From contig NZ_BIFR01000002.1 of assembly GCF_003967535.1 (NCBI RefSeq), forward strand, positions 2,332,691 through 2,396,690: a stretch of DNA of 64,000 nt, written 5' to 3'. The notes below the pieces were generated by a model, which did not search any database, was not told where the DNA came from, and was given only the letters and a program-made list of their open reading frames with translations. Each line of letters begins with the position of its first letter. Position 1 is the first letter of the stretch. Shown here piece after piece: positions 34,969 through 43,235 of this stretch. The translations under genes were made by a program, and so were the position numbers. This stretch comes from Tengunoibacter tsumagoiensis (GTDB taxonomy: Bacteria; Chloroflexota; Ktedonobacteria; Ktedonobacterales; Ktedonobacteraceae).

Positions 34969-37395
34969 TCAGGCATGGTTCTTTGCATATCGCTTGCTGG
35001 GCGTCAGAATGATAGGCTGAAGATCGGCAGCCTGAAAGGCAGCGGTATGACGCTCATCAGAAGCTGCCTGATAAAGCGTTGTGCGTTGCTGAGGAATGCG
35101 TCCAATCGATGTAATCAACGCCTCCATCTGAGCAGGTGGAAGCTCCTGGCCCATCTCCCCACCAGCCGCGCGAGTAATGCTCTCATTCATGAGCGTGCCG
35201 CCCATATCATTAGCACCGGCCTGTAACACAAACTTAATGCCTTCCTGACCCAACTTGACCCAGGAGACCTGGATGTTGGTAATATGAGGATAGAGAACCA
35301 GACGAGCAACCGCATGCATAAGGACAGCCTCACGGAAAGTTGGTCCTTTCCGAGAACGACCTTTCCAGAAGACAGGGGCCTCCATATGGACAAAAGGCAG
35401 AGGAACAAACTCTGTAAAGCCGCCCGTTCGCTCCTGCAAAGCCTTTAAACGCAGCAGATGACGTGCCCAGTGCTTTGGCTCCTCAAGATGCCCATACATA
35501 ATCGTAGACGTTGTGCGCAGGCCAATACCGTGAGCCTCTTCCATAACTTCCAGCCATTCATCCGTCTTAATCTTATCAGGACAGAGCGTTGCTCGCACCT
35601 CATCATCAAGAATCTCTGCTGCCGTCCCTGGTAACGTGCTCAAGCCAGCTTCTTTCAACTGGGCCAGGAAATCGTGCACACTCAGGCCAAGTGTCTGAGC
35701 ACCTTGCCAGACCTCAAGTGGCGAAAACGCATGAATATGCATCTCTGGCAACACTTTTTTAATCGCGCGGCACATCTGTAGATAAGTCTCACCAGTGTAG
35801 TCGGGATGAATGCCTCCCTGCATACAGACCTCGGTTGCGCCCCGCTCCCATGCCTCCTGAACGCGCCGGACCACCTCATCCAATCCCAGATCATAGGGGA
35901 CGCCGCGCAGGTTCTCGCTCAGTTTCCCTTTAGAAAAGGCACAGAACTGACACTTAAAATAGCAGATGTTTGTGTAGTTAATATTGCGATTCACTACATA
36001 GGTAACAACATCACCATTTAAGCGGCGGCGCAATGCATCTGCGGCCTGGCAGACCAGGGTAAACTCCTCACCTCGTGCCTGAAATAAGCGTACAACCTCA
36101 GCCTCTGTTAATGGCTCAGCAGCTACAGCTTTATCAATGAGCGCCTGCACTTCGGGATAACGATCAGACTGGACCGGAGTCGTACTTACTGCAATAGGAA
36201 TGCCGCCCAGTGCTCCTGGCGACCAGGGATCAGTGCGGGCAAACCCCTCGCTATCACAGGCCTGAAGGACATGGGGGATCAGCGGCTTCTCTTGCCAGAT
36301 CTGAGAATTGAGAGCATAGCGTGGGTAGACAGCGAGACGCTCAACCAGAATCTTCCCAGAATGAAGGGTAAGCTGCTCTAACTCCGTCAAATGAGGCCAG
36401 CGCGCCTCTGGATTCACATGATCGGGGGTAACAGGGGAGATACCACCCCAATCGTTCAGGCCAGCTCGAATCAACTGAGGGTAGGTACCAGGACTGAGAT
36501 TAGGAGGAGCCTGAATATTCATGGCAGATCCAAACATAATCCGCGTCATAGCCAGGGTCCAGAGCAATTCATCGAGATCAGGCTCTGGCGCATTCGCCAT
36601 CCTGGTATCAGGCTTGGCGCGAAAATTCTGTACAATGATCTCTTGAATATGTCCATAGCGCTGCTGAAGCGAACGGAGGGCCAGTAGCGCCTCTAAATGC
36701 TCCTGCCGCGTCTCACCAATGCCAATTAAGATCCCGCTCGTAAAAGGAATCTGGAGCTCACCTGCTAAGCGAATCGTCTCTAATCGAACGGCTGGACGCT
36801 TGTCTGGCGAACCATAGTGTGGTCCACCGCGCTCACACAATCTTTCGGAGGCGCTCTCGAGCATAATCCCCTGCGAGACGGAGACTCCACGTAATAGCTT
36901 CAAGTCCTCGGCACTCAACACGCCAGGATTCGCATGTGGTAAGAGTCCGGTCTCGCGCAGCACAACCTCAGCCATCTCAGCCAGATAGGAGAGAGTAGTC
37001 TCATGACCAAGAGCAGCCAGTTCCTGACGAGCAACTTTATAGCGCAGTTCAGGCTTATCTCCCAGGGTGAAAAGAGCCTCTTTACAGCCAGCCTCGACAC
37101 CTGCGCGAGCAATCGCCAGCACCTCCTCGCGAGTAAGATAGGCCCGTTGACCGGGCAGAGGTGGTTTGGCGAACGTGCAATAATGGCAGACATCGCGACA
37201 GAGTTGAGTGAGGGGAATAAATACTTTACGAGAGTAAGAGATACGATTGAGGTGTCCCTGATCTCGCAGTTGAGACGAAATATCTAATAGAGAAGGAAGA
37301 GAAGAGTCCCGACCAAGTGCTAACACCTCATCATCTGAGGGAGTATATCCTTGTAAAATCTGTTGGAGCAGAAAAGGCTTTTCATTCGTCTTCAA
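34969..37395 (-). CDS. fbiC: FO synthase, fused CofG-CofH (FbiC)
   Basis: 808 residues with two radical-SAM halves. The first has the cluster motif CRDVCHYC (CofG-type) and the second CYFKCQFC followed by AFSKG (CofH-type). The CofH half joins 5-amino-6-ribitylaminouracil with tyrosine, and the CofG half closes the ring to FO, the deazaflavin core of coenzyme F420. The single-chain form is typical of Actinobacteria and Chloroflexota, and length is close to known FbiC proteins. It is preceded by a consensus promoter with two AAGCGCTT boxes and followed on the same strand by ribD and ribBA, whose products supply its substrate. No other F420 gene (CofC, CofD, CofE) is in the window. Confidence 0.95.
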   Translation of the reverse strand: MKTNEKPFLLQQILQGYTPSDDEVLALGRDSSLPSLLDISSQLRDQGHLNRISYSRKVFIPLTQLCRDVCHYCTFAKPPLPGQRAYLTREEVLAIARAGVEAGCKEALFTLGDKPELRYKVARQELAALGHETTLSYLAEMAEVVLRETGLLPHANPGVLSAEDLKLLRGVSVSQGIMLESASERLCERGGPHYGSPDKRPAVRLETIRLAGELQIPFTSGILIGIGETRQEHLEALLALRSLQQRYGHIQEIIVQNFRAKPDTRMANAPEPDLDELLWTLAMTRIMFGSAMNIQAPPNLSPGTYPQLIRAGLNDWGGISPVTPDHVNPEARWPHLTELEQLTLHSGKILVERLAVYPRYALNSQIWQEKPLIPHVLQACDSEGFARTDPWSPGALGGIPIAVSTTPVQSDRYPEVQALIDKAVAAEPLTEAEVVRLFQARGEEFTLVCQAADALRRRLNGDVVTYVVNRNINYTNICYFKCQFCAFSKGKLSENLRGVPYDLGLDEVVRRVQEAWERGATEVCMQGGIHPDYTGETYLQMCRAIKKVLPEMHIHAFSPLEVWQGAQTLGLSVHDFLAQLKEAGLSTLPGTAAEILDDEVRATLCPDKIKTDEWLEVMEEAHGIGLRTTSTIMYGHLEEPKHWARHLLRLKALQERTGGFTEFVPLPFVHMEAPVFWKGRSRKGPTFREAVLMHAVARLVLYPHITNIQVSWVKLGQEGIKFVLQAGANDMGGTLMNESITRAAGGEMGQELPPAQMEALITSIGRIPQQRTTLYQAASDERHTAAFQAADLQPIILTPSKRYAKNHA

Positions 37396-37459
37396 ACTCT
37401 CATCCTTTCGGTTCGAGCAACGCTATCAAAAAACGAAAGATACATCCATAATGATCAAT

Positions 37460-37484
37460 AAGCGCTTCAATACAGCAAGCGCTT
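37460..37484. promoter_or_regulatory. paired AAGCGCTT palindromes in the fbiC leader
   Basis: Two identical 8-bp self-complementary boxes (37460-37467 and 37477-37484) with centres 17 bp apart, roughly +12 to +36 relative to the expected fbiC transcription start. A dimeric repressor could bind here. The regulator is not in the neighbourhood. Confidence 0.45.
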
Positions 37485-37502
37485 CTTTTTCCATTTGATC
37501 AG

Positions 37503-37531
37503 AGTATAGTTGCCAATACCATGTTTGTCAA
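37503..37531 (-). promoter_or_regulatory. consensus promoter for fbiC
   Basis: On the minus strand TTGACA (37526-37531), a 17-base spacer and TATACT (37503-37508). The predicted start near 37496 gives a leader of about 100 bases before the fbiC ATG (37395). Confidence 0.75.
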
Positions 37532-37540
37532 TCACAATAG

Positions 37541-38280
37541 AAAGGGGGCAACAGGGCGGAGGGGGTTACGGTTGCCATCATGCATCAGAGGGTGGAACAT
37601 AGAGGAGGGGTCACACGGCCATCATGAATGATGGGCCCCACATGTTTATGCAATAAATCGCTCGTTAATGTTTATTTATGCATGAGAGAGGTGGTCATGA
37701 GGAGGAGGTCACCACGGCCATCATGAATGATGGGCCCCACATGTTTATGCGATAAATCGCTCTTTGAGTTCTAATTATGTATAAAAATGGTAAAAATGTG
37801 TTATGCGTCAAGATGACCATTATGAATTAGAGGGTGCCACACCGCGCAGGGGGTCATCCATCAAAGGGTGCACCATGGAGGAGGTGGTCACCGCGGCCAT
37901 CATCCATCAAAGGGTGCACCATGGAGGAATGGGTCACCGCGGCCATCATCCATCAAAGGGTGCACCATGGAGGAATGGGTCACCGCGGCCATCATGAATG
38001 ATGGGCCCTACGATTTTATGCGATAAATCGCTCTTAAAGGGTTATTTATTGTGTAAAGGGGAAACCATGGTGACATTTGTTTCATTGCCACGCCACACCT
38101 TGAGGGGTAACAAAGAAATATGGGAAGGTTCCGCACCCCATCATCTCAGGCCCTTCCACCTCACACAACAAATTGCCCGTATTGAGCGATTTATCGCATA
38201 AGATGGTAGGGCCCATCATTCATGATGGCCGTCGTGACCCATTCCTCCATGGTCCACCCATCATTCATGATGGTAATGAA
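37541..38280. repeat. cluster of interlocking palindromic repeats
   Basis: The 983-base gap between fbiC and the restriction-modification gene is mostly repeats. The main unit carries a palindrome CCATCATGAATGATGG, then a GGGCCC(C/T)AC-type linker, then a second palindrome GCGATAAATCGC. Three direct copies start near 37616, 37717 and 37989, and one inverted copy lies at 38184-38235. No frame with a ribosome site was found. A related palindrome core occurs at 16.77 kb and 59.84 kb, so this is a dispersed family. Confidence 0.85.
37861..37998. repeat. 46-bp tandem repeat, three copies
   Basis: Units begin at 37861, 37907 and 37953 (period 46). Each contains GGGTGCACCATGGAGGA and GGTCACCGCGGCCAT and merges at its right end into the CCATCATGAATGATGG palindrome. 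An open frame crosses it only because 46-bp units happen to lack stops in one frame. Confidence 0.9.
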
Positions 38281-38378
38281 ATGTCTCCACCTTTTCTTAT
38301 CACCTCGAAGGGTAGATAGATTAATCAAAAAAATCCGAGTACCCAATTATCACCCAGGACCATTTTTCAGGCTTCTGC

Positions 38379-41300
38379 CTAAACAATCGGCCATCCACCA
38401 TGTTCTTCAATAGTCTCGTCAATCTGTTCCATTAATGTAATTGTTTCTAACAAAGCAGCTATAATACGTTGATAGTGCATAATATCATTAAATTCCAACC
38501 GCCGTCCCTTGCGATCTTTCAGCCATTTCTGACAAACCTGATAACCGCCAATGTGGAAATCCCAAACCTCGGGTGGTATACCCTCAAAATACTGCTCTTT
38601 GTTGATCCAAACACGACCTTGCTCAGGGGCATCAACAGGTTGAGTATAATCTATTTTCTCAACAATACTGTTACCTGATACTGGATACCTTGCAGTGACC
38701 TTACCAGACTTCTCCATCAAGTGTAATTCAACTAATCGCTCACCTAAGTTACAGAGATTGCGAAAGAGCTCAATATTTGAAGTAAGTGGTAAACGTGGAA
38801 AATCTATTTTAAGAAATTCTGAATAGCGTTCACGGTATGTAGGTGAATTTAAAATAGCGTATATATAATCAAAAATATCTTCTGGACCATACGAATTTAA
38901 TAAATCTCCTCTTCCATCTGTAAGGAAATTAAGATTTATATTCGCTTTAATCATTTTTATAAATGCTAATGAAAGATTAGGAAGACGTGCTCCAGGATTA
39001 CTCGAAAATTCATTATCTGCAAAAAGGCCTTCGTTTTGAGCAGGGTAAAGATAGAGAGGAAAGACAAATCCATTGTTAGAAGTATTCGGTGACATGCAGA
39101 TTACTTCTGCAATATTTCGAGTAACTTGTACATGTTTGTACTTTTCCCCTTTAGTTAGTCTTGATGTAATTATAGCTAAGTTATTTTTAATCATATGTTG
39201 CATTATATCTTTTCGAGGCATACAATGAAAGCCTCTAGAATTACCCGTGTAATATGTATAACGAATATCAAATGGCCGATAAAGGACAGGAAGTAAATTA
39301 AATTTAGATGGTCCTGACTCTTTCAAATCTTTTTGTGCCATTTCAACTTTCCAGTCTCTAACATCTTGACCTAATTTATATTTTATTCTTGCATCCTCTG
39401 GAGAGAGGGAGAGAAAGTCAAGCACTGTTCTCCATATATCTTCTTTATTCCAATGAATCGTCAGAGCATCTCTTGCCGTAACAATTCCAACACTATTTTT
39501 TAATGAAATATCATTTATTTTCACACCTTTTTCATATTCAACTAATACGTCAATATTTTGTGGGGAAAACAAATAAAAAGGAGCCCTTATTTCTAGTTTT
39601 GTCCAGTTTGTTGTAACAATATCCTTTTCACCAAGCCAGTGATATTTACCGCCAATGAGCTTTTGCTCACTGCCTATTTTCTCATATACTTCACGTACTC
39701 CCCAGAGATGAGAATGATAAACGTTTGCGATGCCGGATAAATTAGTTTTTTTCTGTCTTTTTACAAAAATACCAATTGCGACACCTTGTTGAATATCAAA
39801 TACATTCTCATCCTTTGATCCATCAGGTGATTTCTCTTTCTTCTTACTATTACCATGTAGATCAAGAATATAGATATCATCAAAACTTTGCATGAGGCTC
39901 TGACGCATCCCCCTGAATGTGGGATTGTCGAGGTAGCCATGGTTCGTGACAAAGGCGACTATACCATGCCCAGTCTGTTCAATACGCCACTGTGCAAAAC
40001 GGATAAATTTTACGTAATCATCATTAAGCCATTTAGGATTACGTTCACCCAGTGGTTGCCCATCAACTTCAAAATAATTTCCTGTTCGTCGTCCAGTCTG
40101 GGAATCTATACCATGTAATAGTTCATTAATCCACTTGCCTTTATTAGCCGAGTGACCTGAGTAAGGAGGATTCCCTAGCACAACCATAACTGGATTTTTT
40201 TTCTTAATATTTACTGCCTTGTTTGCCTCATCAGAAATATACTTCCCAAAAATCATATCTGATCTTTTAACAGCTTCATCTAAGGTATTGGTCAGATAAA
40301 TACCAAGCCGCTCATCAGATCCAAATTCAAAGGCCCAGGTTTTTCGATCTACTTCTGGTAGATCAATAGCAGCCAGTTGCATTCCTAATTTGAGATGTGA
40401 CATTGCATAGGGAGCAACAAGAAGTTCAAAGCCAAAGAGACGAGGTAGGAGGTACTCACGAACATAGCTTGACCACATTCCAGCATTGCCCTTTTGGCGA
40501 TAGCTTTCACGAATATGTTCAATCACGCTATAGAGGAAGGTTCCTGTACCTGTTGCAGGATCAAGGACAACGACACGAGGAGTTGTCTCGATGAGATCTC
40601 TTCCTTCATCATCCTTGTAGCTATATGTTACAGAGGTACTATCAGCCAGGCCTTCTGGGCAATCAAAATGTTCGCGTAACAGATAATCGACAGAGCGGAC
40701 AATATAGGATACGACCGGCTCAGGAGTATAATATACACCGCGCGTCTCTCGCAATTTTGGATCATATTGTGAAAGAAATGTCTCATAAAAGTGCACAATA
40801 GGATCTTCTTGCCTCGTCCGTTTACCGAAGTTTGCGAGTACTGCTCCCATATCAGTGTAGGCCAGGATCTGAGCAAGCTCATTTACAAAACCAATAAATG
40901 GTTCATCATCCAGATCAGGACCAGCAATAGTGGTAAACAGCTTTCGTAAGAATGGATTGGTCTTAGAAATCTCCTTAGCAGCATCCTCACGGCTAAATGG
41001 TTTTTTACCTTTATGATTATAGCGAGCAGCAAACAAACCATAAGCCATCGTTTGAGCAAACATATCAGCAAAAGATTCTGCATTTAAATCTGGGAGAAGA
41101 GTTTCCTGGAAAGCTTTATAGAGATCCTTGAGGCTGTCTGAAGCCTCGTTCTTTTCGAATGCATCAACAATAATATCACGAATCATGTGCGTAAGGCGGG
41201 CCATACGTTTGGCGAGTTCCTCTGGTTTATTGATCTGCTCCCCACGGTGCTCGATAAAATAACGGAGTAGCTCTTCACCTAATTTAACGCCATTCTTATC

Positions 41301-41696
41301 AAGGACAATCTTTTTGTTCTTAATATTACCCAGGCGAGCACACATGCGTTTTTCGCCTTGCACATACCAACGGAACTCTAAATAGTCAGTGAGAATCAGA
41401 TTATCCAGAGCCCGAAGGTAACGCTTGAGCTGCTCATCCTTCTCTATTTTATCCAGCGGTTCATTAATATCTTTTGCCTCAATATAGCCAACGGTAAGAT
41501 TATTATGCTCTACAACGTAATCAGGGGCGCCACATTTAATACGTTTGGGCTCATTGGTGGCAGAGATACCTGCGTCAATCTTTTCAAAGAGGGCTTGTAG
41601 GGTAGGCCGATAGGTATGCTCTGTTGCATTACCTTTGCCGTATTGTTCACTAAGTTTGTCTAAATAATCCTTTAAAAGTGCTTCAGCAGCCATCAT
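38379..41696 (-). CDS. single-chain restriction-modification enzyme, ISP/type IIG-like, no helicase domain
   Basis: 1105 residues. An N-terminal PD-(D/E)xK nuclease has Asp59 in GAPDYVV and E73-A-K75 in GYIEAKD. A helical connector runs to about residue 310. A gamma-class N6-adenine methyltransferase follows, with motif I DPATGTGTFL (379-388) and motif IV NPPY (509-512). The C-terminal part ends in the specificity-domain style of type ISP enzymes (YPVSGNSIVEKI, QGRVWINKEQYFEGIPPEVWDFHIGGYQVCQKWL). Unlike true type ISP proteins it has no Walker or DEAD-box helicase, so it would cut close to its site like type IIG enzymes. It modifies and cuts foreign DNA by itself. The gene is more AT-rich than its neighbours, stands alone and borders the palindrome cluster, which suggests acquisition by transfer. 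Confidence 0.85.
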   Translation of the reverse strand: MMAAEALLKDYLDKLSEQYGKGNATEHTYRPTLQALFEKIDAGISATNEPKRIKCGAPDYVVEHNNLTVGYIEAKDINEPLDKIEKDEQLKRYLRALDNLILTDYLEFRWYVQGEKRMCARLGNIKNKKIVLDKNGVKLGEELLRYFIEHRGEQINKPEELAKRMARLTHMIRDIIVDAFEKNEASDSLKDLYKAFQETLLPDLNAESFADMFAQTMAYGLFAARYNHKGKKPFSREDAAKEISKTNPFLRKLFTTIAGPDLDDEPFIGFVNELAQILAYTDMGAVLANFGKRTRQEDPIVHFYETFLSQYDPKLRETRGVYYTPEPVVSYIVRSVDYLLREHFDCPEGLADSTSVTYSYKDDEGRDLIETTPRVVVLDPATGTGTFLYSVIEHIRESYRQKGNAGMWSSYVREYLLPRLFGFELLVAPYAMSHLKLGMQLAAIDLPEVDRKTWAFEFGSDERLGIYLTNTLDEAVKRSDMIFGKYISDEANKAVNIKKKNPVMVVLGNPPYSGHSANKGKWINELLHGIDSQTGRRTGNYFEVDGQPLGERNPKWLNDDYVKFIRFAQWRIEQTGHGIVAFVTNHGYLDNPTFRGMRQSLMQSFDDIYILDLHGNSKKKEKSPDGSKDENVFDIQQGVAIGIFVKRQKKTNLSGIANVYHSHLWGVREVYEKIGSEQKLIGGKYHWLGEKDIVTTNWTKLEIRAPFYLFSPQNIDVLVEYEKGVKINDISLKNSVGIVTARDALTIHWNKEDIWRTVLDFLSLSPEDARIKYKLGQDVRDWKVEMAQKDLKESGPSKFNLLPVLYRPFDIRYTYYTGNSRGFHCMPRKDIMQHMIKNNLAIITSRLTKGEKYKHVQVTRNIAEVICMSPNTSNNGFVFPLYLYPAQNEGLFADNEFSSNPGARLPNLSLAFIKMIKANINLNFLTDGRGDLLNSYGPEDIFDYIYAILNSPTYRERYSEFLKIDFPRLPLTSNIELFRNLCNLGERLVELHLMEKSGKVTARYPVSGNSIVEKIDYTQPVDAPEQGRVWINKEQYFEGIPPEVWDFHIGGYQVCQKWLKDRKGRRLEFNDIMHYQRIIAALLETITLMEQIDETIEEHGGWPIV

Positions 41697-42185
41697 GGCA
41701 TCTCCTCATATTTATAAATATATAGTGGCAAAATAAGGGCTTTAAATATCGTAACTTATAAATTGAAGAAAAACAATATGGAAATTGTCTTAAGCGGTAT
41801 CAAAAATCAAACAAAGATACCCAGGATTTAAAATCATAGAATTAAATTGCATAGGTTAGTAGATGATAAGAATCAGAACATCCTGCCATCCAGACTTACA
41901 TAATACTTAGAGAAGATTCCTGGTATAAGACAATCTGAATCAGCATGCATCAAGATACTCCTCCAGTAACTTTCAAGCCTGAACATAACTTTCGAATTGT
42001 CTTACTAATGCTATCGCTTCACAAAAAATCCACTGAATTGCCTTTGAATAAATATATTTATACTTATAATCAATAGCAGTGAAAAAAACAGCCCTCAACC
42101 TAATTGCCCCAAAGATAAGAGGAGCCGTTTTCACTCGTTAGCATCACTTTTTTGTGGACATCTCACCTATTTTCAGGAGTTATGC
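41697..42185. other. AT-rich divergent intergenic region
   Basis: 489 bases between the divergent restriction-modification and secreted-protein genes. Apart from a promoter-like pair at 42043-42070 and the GGAG site of the secreted protein, no motif or small reading frame with a ribosome site was found. Confidence 0.45.
42043..42070 (+). promoter_or_regulatory. promoter-like -35/-10 pair ahead of the secreted EXORDIUM-like gene
   Basis: TTTGAA (42043-42048), a 16-base spacer and a perfect TATAAT (42065-42070), about 115 bases before the ATG. The -35 is weak. Confidence 0.4.
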
Positions 42186-43085
42186 ATGAAACGACCAGCA
42201 CTTACAGCACTGGCCATCCCATTTCTCTTGCTGATCATCTCTGCCTTGACCCCCTTAAGTGCCTCAGCTTCAGCAGGCGCTTCGCAGAATGTGCGCTTCC
42301 TTCTCCATAATGGAAGCACCAGATCGGTAACGGTCAACGCGAAATATGCCCCTCTTGCAACCAATTTAACCTATCATGGCGGAGCAGTTGAAGCTGGAAC
42401 CACTCATACCTACGCTATTTTCTGGCAGCCTACCAACAATGTATCGTCCACTTATCATAGCCTGATTCAGAGATATTTTGGTGATATTGGCGGGAGTGGA
42501 CTGTACAATAACAACAAGCAGTACAAAAACTCTTCTGGTCAGTATCCAAGCACAACCACATTTGCTGCCGCCTGGACAGATACAAGAAGCTATCCCGAGA
42601 GTCCCCTGCTGGATAGCGATATTCAGAATGAAGTCAGCCATGCACAGAGCGTCAATGGCTGGAGCTCAAGCGTGAATAACATCTTCTTTGTCTTCACGCA
42701 AGCTGGCGAGGATCTCTGCTTCGACAGCAGCCAGTCACAGTGCGCCTCCAACGCATTTTGCGCCTATCACAGCTACTTCGGCAGCAACACCATCTATGCA
42801 GCCATGCCATATGCTTATAGCTTTAGCTGCAATGGTGGCACCGGCCCCAACGGAGATCAGGCCGCTGACGAGACGATCAACGTAACTTCTCACGAGCAGA
42901 TTGAGGCCGCCACTGATCCCTTGCTCAATGCCTGGTATGATAGCAGCGGCGCAGAGATTGGTGATAAATGTGCCTGGAATTTTGGAAACTCCAGTGGCTC
43001 AAATATCACGCTGAATGGACATCCTTACCGCCTGCAAAAAGAATGGGACAACGCTAAACGTGGTTGCGTTCTGACCGGGCCGTAA
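42186..43085 (+). CDS. secreted EXORDIUM/phosphate-induced-1-like protein
   Basis: 299 residues. Residues 1-29 form a signal peptide (KRP, hydrophobic core, LSASASA). The mature part shows the EXORDIUM-type opening LTYHGGAVEAGTTHTYAIFWQP and the early SLIQRYFGDIGGSGLYNN. It closes with SHEQIEAATDPLLNAWYDSSGAEIGDKCAW, which contains an HExxE pattern and a conserved acidic/cysteine end. Plant relatives affect cell-wall growth; bacterial copies are uncharacterised. Several cysteines (CFDSSQSQC, FC, SC, KC, GC) could form disulfides outside the cell. It follows a CAGGAG site and is ended by a strong terminator. Single-gene unit. Confidence 0.6.
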   Translation: MKRPALTALAIPFLLLIISALTPLSASASAGASQNVRFLLHNGSTRSVTVNAKYAPLATNLTYHGGAVEAGTTHTYAIFWQPTNNVSSTYHSLIQRYFGDIGGSGLYNNNKQYKNSSGQYPSTTTFAAAWTDTRSYPESPLLDSDIQNEVSHAQSVNGWSSSVNNIFFVFTQAGEDLCFDSSQSQCASNAFCAYHSYFGSNTIYAAMPYAYSFSCNGGTGPNGDQAADETINVTSHEQIEAATDPLLNAWYDSSGAEIGDKCAWNFGNSSGSNITLNGHPYRLQKEWDNAKRGCVLTGP

Positions 43086-43131
43086 AAAACATCTCCTCAC
43101 ACTTGATTAGCGCAGGATAAGATCAAGTACC

Positions 43132-43182
43132 AGGTCTGGCCGCTCAAGCCAGGGGCAATCGAGCGGCCAGATCTCTTTTTTA
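43132..43182 (+). terminator. rho-independent terminator
   Basis: AGGTCTGGCCGCTC pairs with GAGCGGCCAGATCT around a 15-base loop and is followed by a run of T. It serves the secreted-protein gene ending at 43085 and, because the next gene is convergent, may shield both. Confidence 0.9.
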
Positions 43183-43235
43183 TATCATACCTGTTCTCTC
43201 TGGAACGTTCGTTAACCAGAGTATCTTCAAGAGTC

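Noticed and set aside
37803..37997. Plus-strand open frame of 64 codons in the palindrome cluster
   Set aside because: It consists of the 46-bp tandem repeat translated three times and shows no coding features.
37541..38280. CRISPR-like array
   Set aside because: Repeats are palindromic and unequal, spacers are not unique sequences of constant length, and no cas gene is present.
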